This document shows positions 19,066-27,456 of a stretch of DNA of 64,000 nucleotides, piece after piece. How positions within the stretch are numbered: position 1 is the stretch's first letter; each line of letters opens with the position of its first letter. The stretch covers positions 540,199 through 604,198 of the forward strand of contig SCTR01000006.1 of NCBI GenBank assembly GCA_004297305.1, given 5' to 3'. A model generated the notes under the pieces. It did not search any database, was not told the origin of the DNA, and worked only from the letters and a program-made list of their open reading frames with translations. Origin of the DNA: Actinomycetota bacterium (GTDB taxonomy: Bacteria; Actinomycetota; Actinomycetes; S36-B12; FW305-bin1). The translations under genes were made by a program, and so were the position numbers.

Positions 19066-19659
19066 GTGACCGGCGTCGACGTGATCGTGCTGGCCGGTGG
19101 CGCGTCGCGGCGGATGGGCACCGACAAGCTCGCGCTGCGCCGTGGTGACCGGTCACTGCTGGACTACACCGTCGCCGGCCTGATCGAGGCGGTGCCCGTG
19201 GCCTCGGTGGCGGTGGCCGGTCCGCCGCGGCCGCTGCCGGCGTCGCTGGAGGCCGCGGTCACCTGGGCGCCCGAGGACCCGCCTGCCGGCGGGCCGGTGG
19301 CCGGCCTGGCGGCCGCGGCCGCCGTGGGCAGCGCCTCGGTGGTGCTGGTCGCCGCGGGCGATACGCCGTACGCCGCGGCGGCCGCTCCGGCGTTGCTCGC
19401 CGCACTGCGCGCCGGGCGCCCTGCCGGGGTGGCGGTGGCCGTGCTCGATATCGGCGGCCGGGTACAGCCGCTGTCGGCCGCGTGGCACCGCCCGGCGCTG
19501 CTGGCGGCGCTCGCCGCGATCGGCGACCCGGTGGGGGCCCGGGCGCGTGACCTGCTCGCCGGTGCGACGGTGGTCACCGTCGCCGACCGGTGGCGGGCCG
19601 CCGAGGACCTCGACACCCCGGCCGACGCCGATCGCGCCGGCTTCGTACGGCGCGGCTAG
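19066..19659 (+). CDS. mobA: MobA-like molybdenum cofactor guanylyltransferase
   Basis: NTP-transferase of 197 residues that would attach a nucleotide to molybdopterin. The signature loop LAGGASRRMGTDK (10-22) binds GTP and metal; PAGGPVAGLAAA and VAAGDTPYA correspond to later MobA motifs. Asp in GDTP replaces the more usual GCDxP form, so specificity is not certain. The GTG is favoured because it gives the short standard N-terminus and lies 7 nt after TAGCGT. Neighbours DUF6457 and moeA support a cofactor role. Confidence 0.85.
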   Translation: MTGVDVIVLAGGASRRMGTDKLALRRGDRSLLDYTVAGLIEAVPVASVAVAGPPRPLPASLEAAVTWAPEDPPAGGPVAGLAAAAAVGSASVVLVAAGDTPYAAAAAPALLAALRAGRPAGVAVAVLDIGGRVQPLSAAWHRPALLAALAAIGDPVGARARDLLAGATVVTVADRWRAAEDLDTPADADRAGFVRRG

Positions 19660-19683
19660 CCCGGCACGAGAACGCCACTGCCG

Positions 19684-20010
19684 TCAGTCGCCGGGCGGCA
19701 CCCAGCGGGCGGCGAGGTCCTGGCACAACGACGTACAGCGGGCGACCTCGATCGCGAGCGCCTGGCCGTCGATCCCCGCGCCGCTACCGGGCCGGCCACC
19801 GGTCGCCGCCGCGCCCGGCTGGTCGCCCTGCCGCGCGATCGCCAGGCCGGCGGCCAGGCCGATGAGGAACGTCGTAACAGGGGCGGCGGGCCGCTCGACG
19901 GCGTGCGCGGCATCCCGCGCGGCATCCAGCAGCAGCGGCAGGTCGACCGGGGTGCCGGCCGGCAGGTCGAGTTCGGCGACCAGGGCGTCGGTCCACGCGG
20001 TCAGGCTCAT
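19684..20010 (-). CDS. DUF6457-type protein
   Basis: Small 108-residue protein, helical and mostly Ala/Leu/Asp. The pattern (MSLTAWTDALVAELDL, LLLDAARDAAHAVERPAAPVTTFLIGLAAG, then EVARCTSLCQDLAARW) fits a family found beside or fused to MobA in actinobacteria. Function is unknown; linkage to mobA and moeA suggests help in molybdopterin handling. It converges on mobA (24 bp gap) and is divergent from moeA. Confidence 0.8.
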   Translation of the reverse strand: MSLTAWTDALVAELDLPAGTPVDLPLLLDAARDAAHAVERPAAPVTTFLIGLAAGLAIARQGDQPGAAATGGRPGSGAGIDGQALAIEVARCTSLCQDLAARWVPPGD

Positions 20011-20101
20011 GGCGCCAGTGAACCGCGGACCTGGGCTTCTTGCACCGCACAGCACCGCGTGCCGCGGCGCCCGCTCGGGGCGTCGGTGGCAGGCTGCCGA
20101 C

Positions 20102-21328
20102 GTGCCCTCGATCCCCTGGCCGGAGGCGAGGCGCCTGGCCCGGGCCGCCGCGGCGCCGCTCGAGGTCGTCCGGGCGCCCCTCGACACGGCACTCGGCGCG
20201 GTGCTGGCCGAGCCGCTCGCCGCGCGGACCGACCTGCCCCCGTTCGACGCCGCGGCGATGGACGGCTGGGCGGTCAGTGGCATCGGTCCGTGGGAGGCGT
20301 TGCCGGCCCGGGACCGCGGCAGCCGGTACGACGAGCCGCAGCCGCTGCTGGACGGTACGGCGATCCCGGTCCACACCGGCGAACAGCTGCCGCCGGGCTG
20401 TTCCGGCGTACTGCGGCGCGAACAGGCCGTGGTCGAGCAGACGTCGTACGGCCCGCGGCTGCTGGTCGGCGACGCGGACACGGCGACTCCGAGCGGTCGC
20501 CCGGGGTACGTGGAACCGGGTACCGACGTCCGGCCGCGCGGGCAGGAGTGCCGCGAGGGCGACGTCCTGCTGGAACCGGGCGGGGTGGTGACCCCGGCCG
20601 TGGTCGGGCTGGCCGCGGCCGCCGGCCACGACGAGCTGGTGGTGGTCCGGCCGCCGGTGGTGGGCCTGCTCGTGCTCGGTGACGAGCTGTTGAGTTCGGG
20701 ACCGGCGCGGCATGGCAAGGTGCGGGACGCGCTCGGCCCGCTCGTGCCGGCGTGGGTCGCCGCCCTGGGCAGCCGGTGCAACCCCCCGATCCGGGTCCCC
20801 GACACGGTCGCGGAGCTGCAGGCGGCCCTCGACGACGCCAACGTCGACGTCGTGGTCACGACCGGATCCACGGCACGCAGTACGGCCGACCACCTGCACA
20901 CCGCGCTCGCCGCGCTCGGGGCCGACCTGCTCGTCGACACCGTCGCGGTACGGCCGGGGCACCCGATGCTGCTCGCGGCGCTGCCCGACGGCCGGTTCGT
21001 GGTCGGTCTGCCCGGCAACCCATTGGCCGCGGTGAGCGCGCTGGTGACCCTGCTCGCGCCGCTGCTGGCCAGCCTGCGCGGCGAGTCCGGCGCCGACCTC
21101 GCCGCCGAGCCCGATGCGTTGCTGACCGCCGAGGTGACCTCGCACCCGGCGTACACCCGGCTGGTCCCGGTGATCCGCGAGCGGGGCGAGTTGAGTTCGT
21201 CGGCGCGGCCGGTTCCCGCGGTGGGTCCGGCGATGCTGCGTGGGCTGGCCCTCGGTGACGCCCTCGCCGTGGTCCCGCCCTCCGGCGGAGCCCGCGGCTC
21301 TCTCGTCGAGATCCTGCCCCTGCCGTGA
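20102..21328 (+). CDS. moeA: MoeA-like molybdopterin molybdenumtransferase, divergent
   Basis: 408 residues with MoeA architecture. PPFDAAAMDGWAV near the N-terminus, the IPVHTGEQLPPG segment, the molybdopterin-binding domain with GDEL, and GLPGNPLAAVSALV are recognisable. Two positions differ from standard MoeA: TTGGVS-type is here TTGSTARST, and KPGKP-type is RPGHP. These loops contact molybdopterin, so activity may be altered or the protein may be a paralogue. GTG start without clear ribosome site; CAGGCT lies 6 nt before it. Confidence 0.82.
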   Translation: MPSIPWPEARRLARAAAAPLEVVRAPLDTALGAVLAEPLAARTDLPPFDAAAMDGWAVSGIGPWEALPARDRGSRYDEPQPLLDGTAIPVHTGEQLPPGCSGVLRREQAVVEQTSYGPRLLVGDADTATPSGRPGYVEPGTDVRPRGQECREGDVLLEPGGVVTPAVVGLAAAAGHDELVVVRPPVVGLLVLGDELLSSGPARHGKVRDALGPLVPAWVAALGSRCNPPIRVPDTVAELQAALDDANVDVVVTTGSTARSTADHLHTALAALGADLLVDTVAVRPGHPMLLAALPDGRFVVGLPGNPLAAVSALVTLLAPLLASLRGESGADLAAEPDALLTAEVTSHPAYTRLVPVIRERGELSSSARPVPAVGPAMLRGLALGDALAVVPPSGGARGSLVEILPLP

Positions 21329-21364
21329 ACAGGGCTGCCATGACCCGACCTGCCGTGAACAGGG
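21320..21364. repeat. 15-bp direct repeat, 30-bp period, spanning the moeA stop
   Basis: CTGCCGTGAACAGGG occurs at 21320-21334 and 21350-21364. The first copy contains the moeA stop codon; the second lies 7 bp before the K+ channel start and supplies its AGGG ribosome site. Confidence 0.9.
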
Positions 21365-21371
21365 TCGCTGG

Positions 21372-22400
21372 ATGAGCGTGGCCCGCGACCACCGGGTGCT
21401 GTTCCCGCGGCGGCGGCTGTCCCCGCTGACCTCGATCGGGGTGCGGGTGGGCATCGCGATCGGGTGCCTGGTCGTGACGACGGTCGTGGTCTACCTCGGG
21501 CGATCCGGCTATCGGGACGTCAAGGAGGTCCCGATCACGCTGCTGGACGCGCTGTACTACGCGACGGTCAGCCTCTCGACGACCGGGTACGGCGACATCA
21601 CCCCGGTCACCGAACCCGCCCGGCTGATCAACACCCTCGTCATCACCCCGCTACGGCTGATCTTCCTCGTCGTCCTGGTCGGTACGACCGTCGAAGTGCT
21701 CACCGCCCGTAGCCGCCAGGAGATCCAGACCCATCGGTGGAGGCGCCGGATGAAGGACCACACCGTGGTCGTCGGCTACGGCGTCAAGGGCCGCAGCGCG
21801 GTGACCGCCCTGCTGGAGGGCGGCATACCGCGGGGCGACATCGTCGTGGTGTCGACCGAACCGGGCGAGGTCGCCGACGCGACCGCGCTCGGCCTGGTCG
21901 GTGTGGTCGGCGACGCCCGGCAGGAAGTGGTGCTGCGCGACGCGCTGGTCGATCGGGCGAGTCGTCTGGTGGTGGCCACCGACCACGACGACGTCTCGGT
22001 GCTGGTCACGCTGACCGCCCGTCGCCTCGCGCCGCACGCCACGATCGTCGTGGCGGCCCGCGAGTCGGTGAACGCCGAACTGCTGCGGCAGGGGGGCGCC
22101 GACACCGTCATCACCACCGCGGAGGCGGCCGGCCGGCTGCTCACGATGTCGCTGCTGTCGCCGACCGCCGGCGGGATCCTGGAAGACCTGCTCGAGGTCG
22201 GCCGCGGCCTCGACGTCGTCGAACGCCAGGTCGCCGCCGCCGAGCTCGGCCGGGCCCCACGGGACCTGGAGTCCGAGGGCGTCATCGTGCTGGCGGTCGT
22301 CCGCGGCGGCCAGCCGCACCGGTTCGACGCCGGCTCGGTCGGGGTACTGCAACGCGACGACCGCGTGGTGCTGATCCGGTCCGAGGCAGCGCCCGGCTGA
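21372..22400 (+). CDS. Two-helix potassium channel with RCK (TrkA-N/TrkA-C) domains
   Basis: 342 residues. Helix 1 (about 20-42), pore with selectivity filter TTGYGD, and helix 2 (about 82-106) form a KcsA/MthK-type pore. The cytoplasmic part has an RCK_N Rossmann domain (VVVGYGVKGRSAV) and an RCK_C domain ending in an ExxRVVLIR strand. It would conduct K+ with ligand gating through the RCK ring; the ligand is unknown. ATG with AGGG 8 nt upstream, in the repeat that also covers the moeA end. Confidence 0.92.
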   Translation: MSVARDHRVLFPRRRLSPLTSIGVRVGIAIGCLVVTTVVVYLGRSGYRDVKEVPITLLDALYYATVSLSTTGYGDITPVTEPARLINTLVITPLRLIFLVVLVGTTVEVLTARSRQEIQTHRWRRRMKDHTVVVGYGVKGRSAVTALLEGGIPRGDIVVVSTEPGEVADATALGLVGVVGDARQEVVLRDALVDRASRLVVATDHDDVSVLVTLTARRLAPHATIVVAARESVNAELLRQGGADTVITTAEAAGRLLTMSLLSPTAGGILEDLLEVGRGLDVVERQVAAAELGRAPRDLESEGVIVLAVVRGGQPHRFDAGSVGVLQRDDRVVLIRSEAAPG

Positions 22401-22479
22401 TCCTGGGGCGCACGGAGCTCGGTAGCACCGATCCGGGGGCAACACTGACCGACGAGCAACTCTCGGTACTGGAGGGCAG

Positions 22480-23460
22480 ATGTACGCCGTGGTGGCATCC
22501 GGGGCCGGCGGGCCGGACGTGCTGTCGTGGCAGGAGGTGCCGGAGCCACGGCCAGCGGCCGGTGAGGTCCTCATCGACGTGGTCGGCAGTGCGGTCAACC
22601 GCGCGGACCTGTTGCAGCGCCGCGGTTTCTACCCGCCACCGCCGGGCGTGAGCGAGGTGCTGGGGTTGGAGTGCTCCGGGCGCATCGCCGCGCTCGGTGC
22701 CGGGGTCGCCGGTCTCGCGGTGGGTGACGAGGTCTGCGCGTTGCTGGCCGGCGGTGGGTACGCCGAACGCGCCGTCGTGCCGGCCGGCCAGGTCATGCCC
22801 GTCCCCGCCGGGGTCGACCTGCTCACCGCCGCGGCGCTGCCGGAGGTGGTGTGCACGGTCTGGAGCAACCTGGCGATGGTCGCCGGCGTGCGCTCCGGCG
22901 ACTGGGTGCTCATCCATGGCGGTGCCGGCGGGATCGGCACCATGGCCGTGCAGCTGGCCACCGCGCTCGGGGCGACCGTGGCGGTGACCGCCGGCTCGGC
23001 GGACCGGTTGCGGCGCTGCGCGGAACTGGGGGCGCAGTTGCTGATCGACTACCACGAGCAGGACTTCGTCGAGCTGGTCCAGATCGCCACGGGCGGCCGC
23101 GGCGTCGACGTCATCCTGGACAACATGGGGGCGTCGTACCTGTCCCGCAACGTCACTGCGCTGGCACGGCACGGCCGGCTCGTCGTCGTCGGACTGCAGG
23201 GCGGAGTCCGGGCCGAGTTGGACCTGCGGGAACTCGTGCAGCGCCACGCCCACCTCGTGGCGACCAGCCTGCGCGCCCGGCCGCTGGCCGAGAAGGCCGA
23301 GATCTGCCACGAGGTCGTCGCCCGGGTCTGGCCGATGCTGGCCGACGGCCGGGTCAAGCCGGTCGTGGACCGGGTGCTGCCGATGCATGACGCGGCCGCC
23401 GCCCACCGCGCCCTGGAGGACGGCGGGGTCGTCGGCAAGATCGTCCTGTCGGCCGGCTGA
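22480..23460 (+). CDS. Zinc-free MDR-family NADPH:quinone oxidoreductase (PIG3-like)
   Basis: 326-residue medium-chain dehydrogenase. The GroES-like N-terminal half has the quinone-reductase pattern SAVNRADLLQRRGFYPPPPG. The nucleotide site is HGGAGGIGTMAVQLA, and TAGSADRLRRCAELGAQ follows. No catalytic zinc cysteines are seen. It would reduce quinones with NADPH in the cytosol. ATG with GGAGGG upstream. Confidence 0.91.
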   Translation: MYAVVASGAGGPDVLSWQEVPEPRPAAGEVLIDVVGSAVNRADLLQRRGFYPPPPGVSEVLGLECSGRIAALGAGVAGLAVGDEVCALLAGGGYAERAVVPAGQVMPVPAGVDLLTAAALPEVVCTVWSNLAMVAGVRSGDWVLIHGGAGGIGTMAVQLATALGATVAVTAGSADRLRRCAELGAQLLIDYHEQDFVELVQIATGGRGVDVILDNMGASYLSRNVTALARHGRLVVVGLQGGVRAELDLRELVQRHAHLVATSLRARPLAEKAEICHEVVARVWPMLADGRVKPVVDRVLPMHDAAAAHRALEDGGVVGKIVLSAG

Positions 23461-23477
23461 GAACGCCGTACGGGAGA

Positions 23478-23545
23478 GCCGCGGGTCGCCGGGCGGCGAC
23501 CGCAAGAGAGTGCCGCGGGTCGCCGGGGAGGCGACCGCAAGAGAG
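23478..23545. repeat. Tandem 33/34-bp duplication upstream of bpa
   Basis: Copies at 23478-23510 and 23512-23545 share GCCGCGGGTCGCCGGG and GGCGACCGCAAGAGAG and differ only at the centre. The second copy ends with the AGAG that forms part of the bpa ribosome site, so the duplication may have changed leader length. Confidence 0.9.
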
Positions 23546-23554
23546 GATGGCCGC

Positions 23555-24127
23555 ATGACTCAGCCCACGTCGTCCGAGGTCCCCGACGGCCGGCGCCCGG
23601 ACGCCGCCGGTCCCGTCGTCATCGGGCCGGACGGTCAGCCCGTGACCGCGGTGGCAACGGACGACGACGACGGCCAGGCCGGCCCGGCCGACCTCGTGGA
23701 GGAGCCGGCCAAGGTGCTGCGGATCGGCAGCATGATCAAGCAGTTGCTGGAGGAGGTACGGTCCGCGCCGCTGGACGAGGCCTCCCGGGCCCGGCTGAAG
23801 GAGATCCACGCCCGGTCCATCGCCGAGCTGGAAAGCGGTCTGGCGCCGGAACTGGTCGAGGAACTCGAGCGGCTCCAGCTGCCGTTCGGTGCCGACGACA
23901 CCCCGAGCGAGGCGGAGCTGCGGATCGCGCAGGCCCAGCTGGTCGGCTGGCTGGAGGGTCTGTTCCACGGCATCCAGACCGTGCTCATGGCCCAGCAGTT
24001 CCAGGCCAGAGCACAGCTGGAGGAGATGCGGCGACGGGCGATCACCGGGGGGCCGGCAGGCATGCCGCCGGGAGTCGTCGTCCCCGAGCAGGCACCGCCC
24101 GGCCGCGGCTCCGGCCCGTACCTGTAG
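23555..24127 (+). CDS. bpa: Bacterial proteasome activator Bpa (PafE)
   Basis: ATP-independent activator of the 20S proteasome, 190 residues. A disordered acidic N-terminus precedes the four-helix core (KVLRIGSMIKQLLEEVRSAPLDE to QARAQLEEMRRRAI). The last four residues are GPYL, matching the HbYX-type tail that docks into 20S pockets (GQYL in mycobacteria). Bpa forms a dodecameric ring and feeds unfolded substrates. ATG at 23555 with GAGAGG upstream. No prcBA genes lie in this window. Confidence 0.93.
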   Translation: MTQPTSSEVPDGRRPDAAGPVVIGPDGQPVTAVATDDDDGQAGPADLVEEPAKVLRIGSMIKQLLEEVRSAPLDEASRARLKEIHARSIAELESGLAPELVEELERLQLPFGADDTPSEAELRIAQAQLVGWLEGLFHGIQTVLMAQQFQARAQLEEMRRRAITGGPAGMPPGVVVPEQAPPGRGSGPYL

Positions 24128-24208
24128 CCCGGGCCGATCCGAGCTCGGGCCCTGACCTGCAGCTGGGACCTGCCAGGCGGTCTCCGCCATCGCGGAGGCG
24201 GGCGTAGC

Positions 24209-24214
24209 TAAGGT
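24209..24214 (+). promoter_or_regulatory. -10 box of a probable leaderless serS promoter
   Basis: TAAGGT is followed by 6 nt and then the GTG at 24221, with no Shine-Dalgarno sequence, placing the transcription start on the start codon. Confidence 0.55.
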
Positions 24215-24220
24215 GACCGC

Positions 24221-25546
24221 GTGCTCGATCCGCGCCTGCTCCGCGATGACCCCGAACGCATCGCGGACTCCCAGCGCCGCCGCGGGGAGGACGCCGAGGT
24301 CGTGGCCGTGCTGGTGGAGCTGGACCGGGTCCGGCGGCAGACCGCGACGGCGTACGACGAGCTGCGGGCCGCCCAGAAGCAGCTGAGCAAGCGGATCGGG
24401 CCGTTGCAAGGTGCCGTGCGCCGCGCCGGTGACGAGCCGTCGCGCCTGGCGGCGCAGGCCGAACTCGACCGACTGCTGGCCGAGGCGGCCGGGCTGGCCG
24501 ATCAGGTGAAGCACGCCGAGCGCGCGGCGGACTCGGCGGCCGCCGCGGTGGAGCAGTCCTGGCGCGACGTGTCCAACCTCGTCGAGCCCGATGCTCCGGT
24601 CGGCGGCGAGGACGACTTCGCCCTCATCGAGCACGTCGGTACGCCGCGCGACTTCGCCGCCGAGGGTTTTGTCCCGCGTGACCATCTCGAACTCGGCGAG
24701 TTGCTGGGCGCCATCGATGTCGAGCGGGCCGCGAAGGTGTCCGGCTCGCGTTTCTACTACCTCACCGGGGTCGGCGCGCTGCTGGAGCTCGCCCTGGTCA
24801 ATCTCGCGATGACGCGGGCGGTCGCCGCGGGTTTCGTCCCGGTGATCCCGCCGGTGCTGGTGTCTCCGAAAGCCATGGCGGGCACCGGATTCCTGGGCCA
24901 GGCCGCCGAGAACGTGTACCACCTCGAGGCCGACGACCTGTACTTGGTCGGTACGGCGGAGGTCCCCCTTGCGGCGTACCACAGCGACGAGATCCTCGAC
25001 GCCGACACGCTGCCGCGGCGGTACGCCGGCTTCTCGCCGTGCTTCCGGCGCGAGGCCGGCTCGCACGGCAAGGACACCCGCGGCATCATCCGCGTGCACC
25101 AGTTCGACAAGGTCGAGATGTTCTCCTTCTGCGATCCGGCGGACGCACCGGCGGAGCACCGCCGGCTGCTGCAGTGGGAGAAGGAGTTCCTGGATCTGCT
25201 GGAGCTGCCCTACCGGGTGATCGACGTGGCGACCGGCGACCTGGGCGCGTCGGCGGCGCGCAAGTTCGACATCGAGGCCTGGATCCCGACCCAGGGTCGC
25301 TACCGCGAGGTCACGTCGGCGTCGAACTGCACGGATTTCCAGGCCCGGCGGCTGCAGATCCGGACCCGCGGCGGTGACGGATCGGTTCGCCCGCTGGCCA
25401 CCCTCAACGGCACGTTGTGTGCGCTTCCCCGGACCATCGTGGCGATTCTGGAGAACCACCAGCTCGCCGATGGCTCGGTGGCGGTACCGGTTGCGCTGCA
25501 ACCGTTCCTGGCCGGCCGGACGCTGCTCGAACCTGTCACGCGGTGA
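24221..25546 (+). CDS. serS: Seryl-tRNA synthetase
   Basis: Class II synthetase of 441 residues charging tRNA-Ser. The N-terminal coiled-coil arm (about 30-105) is followed by the catalytic core. Motif 2 is [18 protein letters not shown] with HQFDKVEMF, and motif 3 lies near [17 protein letters not shown]. Full length. It heads a plus-strand run and its stop overlaps the GTG of a HAD phosphatase gene (GTGA). Confidence 0.97.
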   Translation: MLDPRLLRDDPERIADSQRRRGEDAEVVAVLVELDRVRRQTATAYDELRAAQKQLSKRIGPLQGAVRRAGDEPSRLAAQAELDRLLAEAAGLADQVKHAERAADSAAAAVEQSWRDVSNLVEPDAPVGGEDDFALIEHVGTPRDFAAEGFVPRDHLELGELLGAIDVERAAKVSGSRFYYLTGVGALLELALVNLAMTRAVAAGFVPVIPPVLVSPKAMAGTGFLGQAAENVYHLEADDLYLVGTAEVPLAAYHSDEILDADTLPRRYAGFSPCFRREAGSHGKDTRGIIRVHQFDKVEMFSFCDPADAPAEHRRLLQWEKEFLDLLELPYRVIDVATGDLGASAARKFDIEAWIPTQGRYREVTSASNCTDFQARRLQIRTRGGDGSVRPLATLNGTLCALPRTIVAILENHQLADGSVAVPVALQPFLAGRTLLEPVTR

Positions 25547-26346
25547 ATCCGCCGTGGCAGCCGGGGTGGCGTCCGGCGTTGGTCGGGCTGGACGTCGACG
25601 GCACCGTCTTCGACGCAGGCCAGGTGGTGGGGCAGCGGCTGGCCGCCGCCGTCGAGCGTGCCGTCGCCGCCGGTGCCCACGTCCTGCCGGCGACCGGCCG
25701 GTCCTTGTCGACGACGGCGCCGGTCGCCGCGGCGCTGGGAGTCGAGGGCTGGGCGGTGTGTGCCAACGGTGCGGTGCTGGCCAGTCTCGATCCGCCCCAG
25801 GTGGTCGAGGCGGTGACCTTCGACCCGCGGCCGGTGCTGCAGCAGCTGCGCCCGGACCTGCCCGGCGCGCTGTTCGCCGTGGAGGACGCCGACGGCGTCT
25901 TTCGTTCCACCCGGCCGTTCCGGCCGGGCGCGCTCGGTGTCGGCGAGGCGGTGGTGACGCCGTACGAGCAGCTGCTGGACCTTGCGGCGATCCGCATCGT
26001 GGTCAACAGCGACGCCCACGTCGACACCGGTCTGGGCGAGGTGGCGGCCCGGTTCGGCATGCACTCGCTGCTGTTCGGCATCGCCGGCACCGCGTGGCTG
26101 GACATCGGGCCGCAGGGGGTGTCGAAGGCGTCGATGCTCGAGAGGCTCCGCAGGCACCTCGGCGTCGCTGCCGCCGACACCCTCGTGATCGGCGACGGCG
26201 ACAACGACCTGGAGATGCTGCGGTGGGCCGCGGTCGGCGTGGCGATGGGTCACGCCGCCGCCCACGTCCAGGACGCCGCGGACTGGGTCACCGGCGAGAC
26301 GCCGGGCGACGGTGCCGCCGAGGTGCTGGAGGCGTTGTTCGGTTGA
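25543..26346 (+). CDS. HAD-superfamily (Cof-type) phosphatase 1
   Basis: 267 residues. HAD motif I is LDVDGTVFD (nucleophile and general acid Asp), motif II Thr lies in LPATGRS, the conserved Lys in [11 protein letters not shown] and motif IV in [10 protein letters not shown]. The C2-type cap and GVAMGHA tail are typical of Cof-like sugar-phosphate or flavin-nucleotide phosphatases. The GTG overlaps the serS stop. Followed by a second, related HAD gene. Confidence 0.9.
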   Translation: MNPPWQPGWRPALVGLDVDGTVFDAGQVVGQRLAAAVERAVAAGAHVLPATGRSLSTTAPVAAALGVEGWAVCANGAVLASLDPPQVVEAVTFDPRPVLQQLRPDLPGALFAVEDADGVFRSTRPFRPGALGVGEAVVTPYEQLLDLAAIRIVVNSDAHVDTGLGEVAARFGMHSLLFGIAGTAWLDIGPQGVSKASMLERLRRHLGVAAADTLVIGDGDNDLEMLRWAAVGVAMGHAAAHVQDAADWVTGETPGDGAAEVLEALFG

Positions 26347-26374
26347 GCTGGACCGCCGCGGCAGGAGCACCCCG

Positions 26375-27172
26375 GTGACGACGTCCGGCCGCATACCGGC
26401 GGATCCGGCTGTGGCAGTTCGTCTCTTCGCCACCGATCTGGACGGCACGTTGTTGCGCACCGACGGCACCCTCAGTGCTCGTACGGCGGCGGCCCTGGCC
26501 CGCGCGGCGGCCGCCGAGGTCGAGATCGTGGTCGTCACCGGCCGGCCACCGCGCTGGCTGGACGCGGTGCCCGGCGTGACCGGCAACCCGGGAATCGCCT
26601 TGTGCGCCAACGGCGCCGTGGAACTGGACCTCGCGACCGGCCGCATTCTGGCGGTACGACCACTGGCGAGCTCCGCTGTGGACGAGGCGATGGCCCGGCT
26701 GACGGCGCTCGGTCTGGCCTTCGTGTTCGACGTGGAAGAAGTCGACGGCCACGTCGTCAAGCTCCTGGCGCGTGGCGAACCCGGCGCAGCACCGGCCGAT
26801 GCGGTGCTGCCGCGGGCCGCCGCGGCGCTGCGGGGGGTGGCGGAGGTGACGCATTCGGGGGGACCGGTGACGTTGCTGGAGTGCAGTGCCGGGGGCGTCA
26901 CGAAGGGCACGGCGCTCGCCCGGCACGCGTCGGGTCGCGGCGTTCCGGCCGCGGCGGTGGCTGCGGTGGGAGACATGCCGAACGACGTCCCGATGCTGCA
27001 GTGGGCCGGCCGGTCCTACGCGGTGGCCAACGCCCATCCCGATGTGCTCGCCGTGGTCGACGAGGTGGTGCCCTCGCACGAGCAGGACGGGGTGGCCGTC
27101 GCGCTGGAGCAGCTGCTGGCCGGCCGGACCGCTTCTCTCAGTTCGGGCTCAGCGGATGCTCACCCGGGGTGA
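26375..27172 (+). CDS. HAD-superfamily (Cof-type) phosphatase 2
   Basis: 265 residues, same fold as the preceding gene: motif I TDLDGTLLRTDG, motif II VTGRPPRW, lysine in GVTKGTALA and motif IV GDMPNDVPML. Sequence divergence between the two copies is large, so they are old paralogues rather than a recent duplication. The GTG at 26375 has AGGAG 7 nt upstream; an earlier in-frame start overlaps the previous gene and lacks one. Substrate unknown. Confidence 0.89.
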   Translation: MTTSGRIPADPAVAVRLFATDLDGTLLRTDGTLSARTAAALARAAAAEVEIVVVTGRPPRWLDAVPGVTGNPGIALCANGAVELDLATGRILAVRPLASSAVDEAMARLTALGLAFVFDVEEVDGHVVKLLARGEPGAAPADAVLPRAAAALRGVAEVTHSGGPVTLLECSAGGVTKGTALARHASGRGVPAAAVAAVGDMPNDVPMLQWAGRSYAVANAHPDVLAVVDEVVPSHEQDGVAVALEQLLAGRTASLSSGSADAHPG

Positions 27173-27275
27173 TCTGGCGGCCACGGTGGAGTGATTCGTA
27201 CCACTCGCCCGGCGTAACACCGTCCGTTGGGCGACGAGAATCTTTGCGCTGCGGCCCGATTGCTGCCTAGCCTCC

Positions 27276-27438
27276 CCGCCGTCGCTCGATGTCCGGTCCG
27301 CCACCGCGGGCCACGAGCGGCCCGCCGAATCGGCGACCGGGGGGGTCGCCGTACCGGGGAACCACGGTTACTGGGGCTAGTCCGCGTACGCGGTAGGGCG
27401 TCCTCTTGCCCGCGCCCGTCAGCTAACTCGGGAGGCGG
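27276..27438 (+). ncRNA. c-di-AMP riboswitch (ydaO-yuaA class) for the NlpC/P60 gene
   Basis: The conserved blocks of the class appear in order: CCGCCGAAT (27322-27330), a G-run segment, ACTGGGGCTAGTCC (27370-27383), GGTAGGGCG (27392-27400), and CCCGTCAGCTAACTCG (27415-27430). CCGCC (27276-27280) can pair with GGCGG (27434-27438) as P1. The ribosome site of the downstream gene begins 4 nt later. In actinobacteria this class commonly sits upstream of wall hydrolase genes. Confidence 0.88.
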
Positions 27439-27456
27439 CACAGAGGGAGTTCACGC

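Noticed and set aside
24182..24197. CTCCGC-CATC-GCGGAG hairpin as a terminator after bpa
   Set aside because: Only 6 bp with no T-run; too common in this DNA to call.
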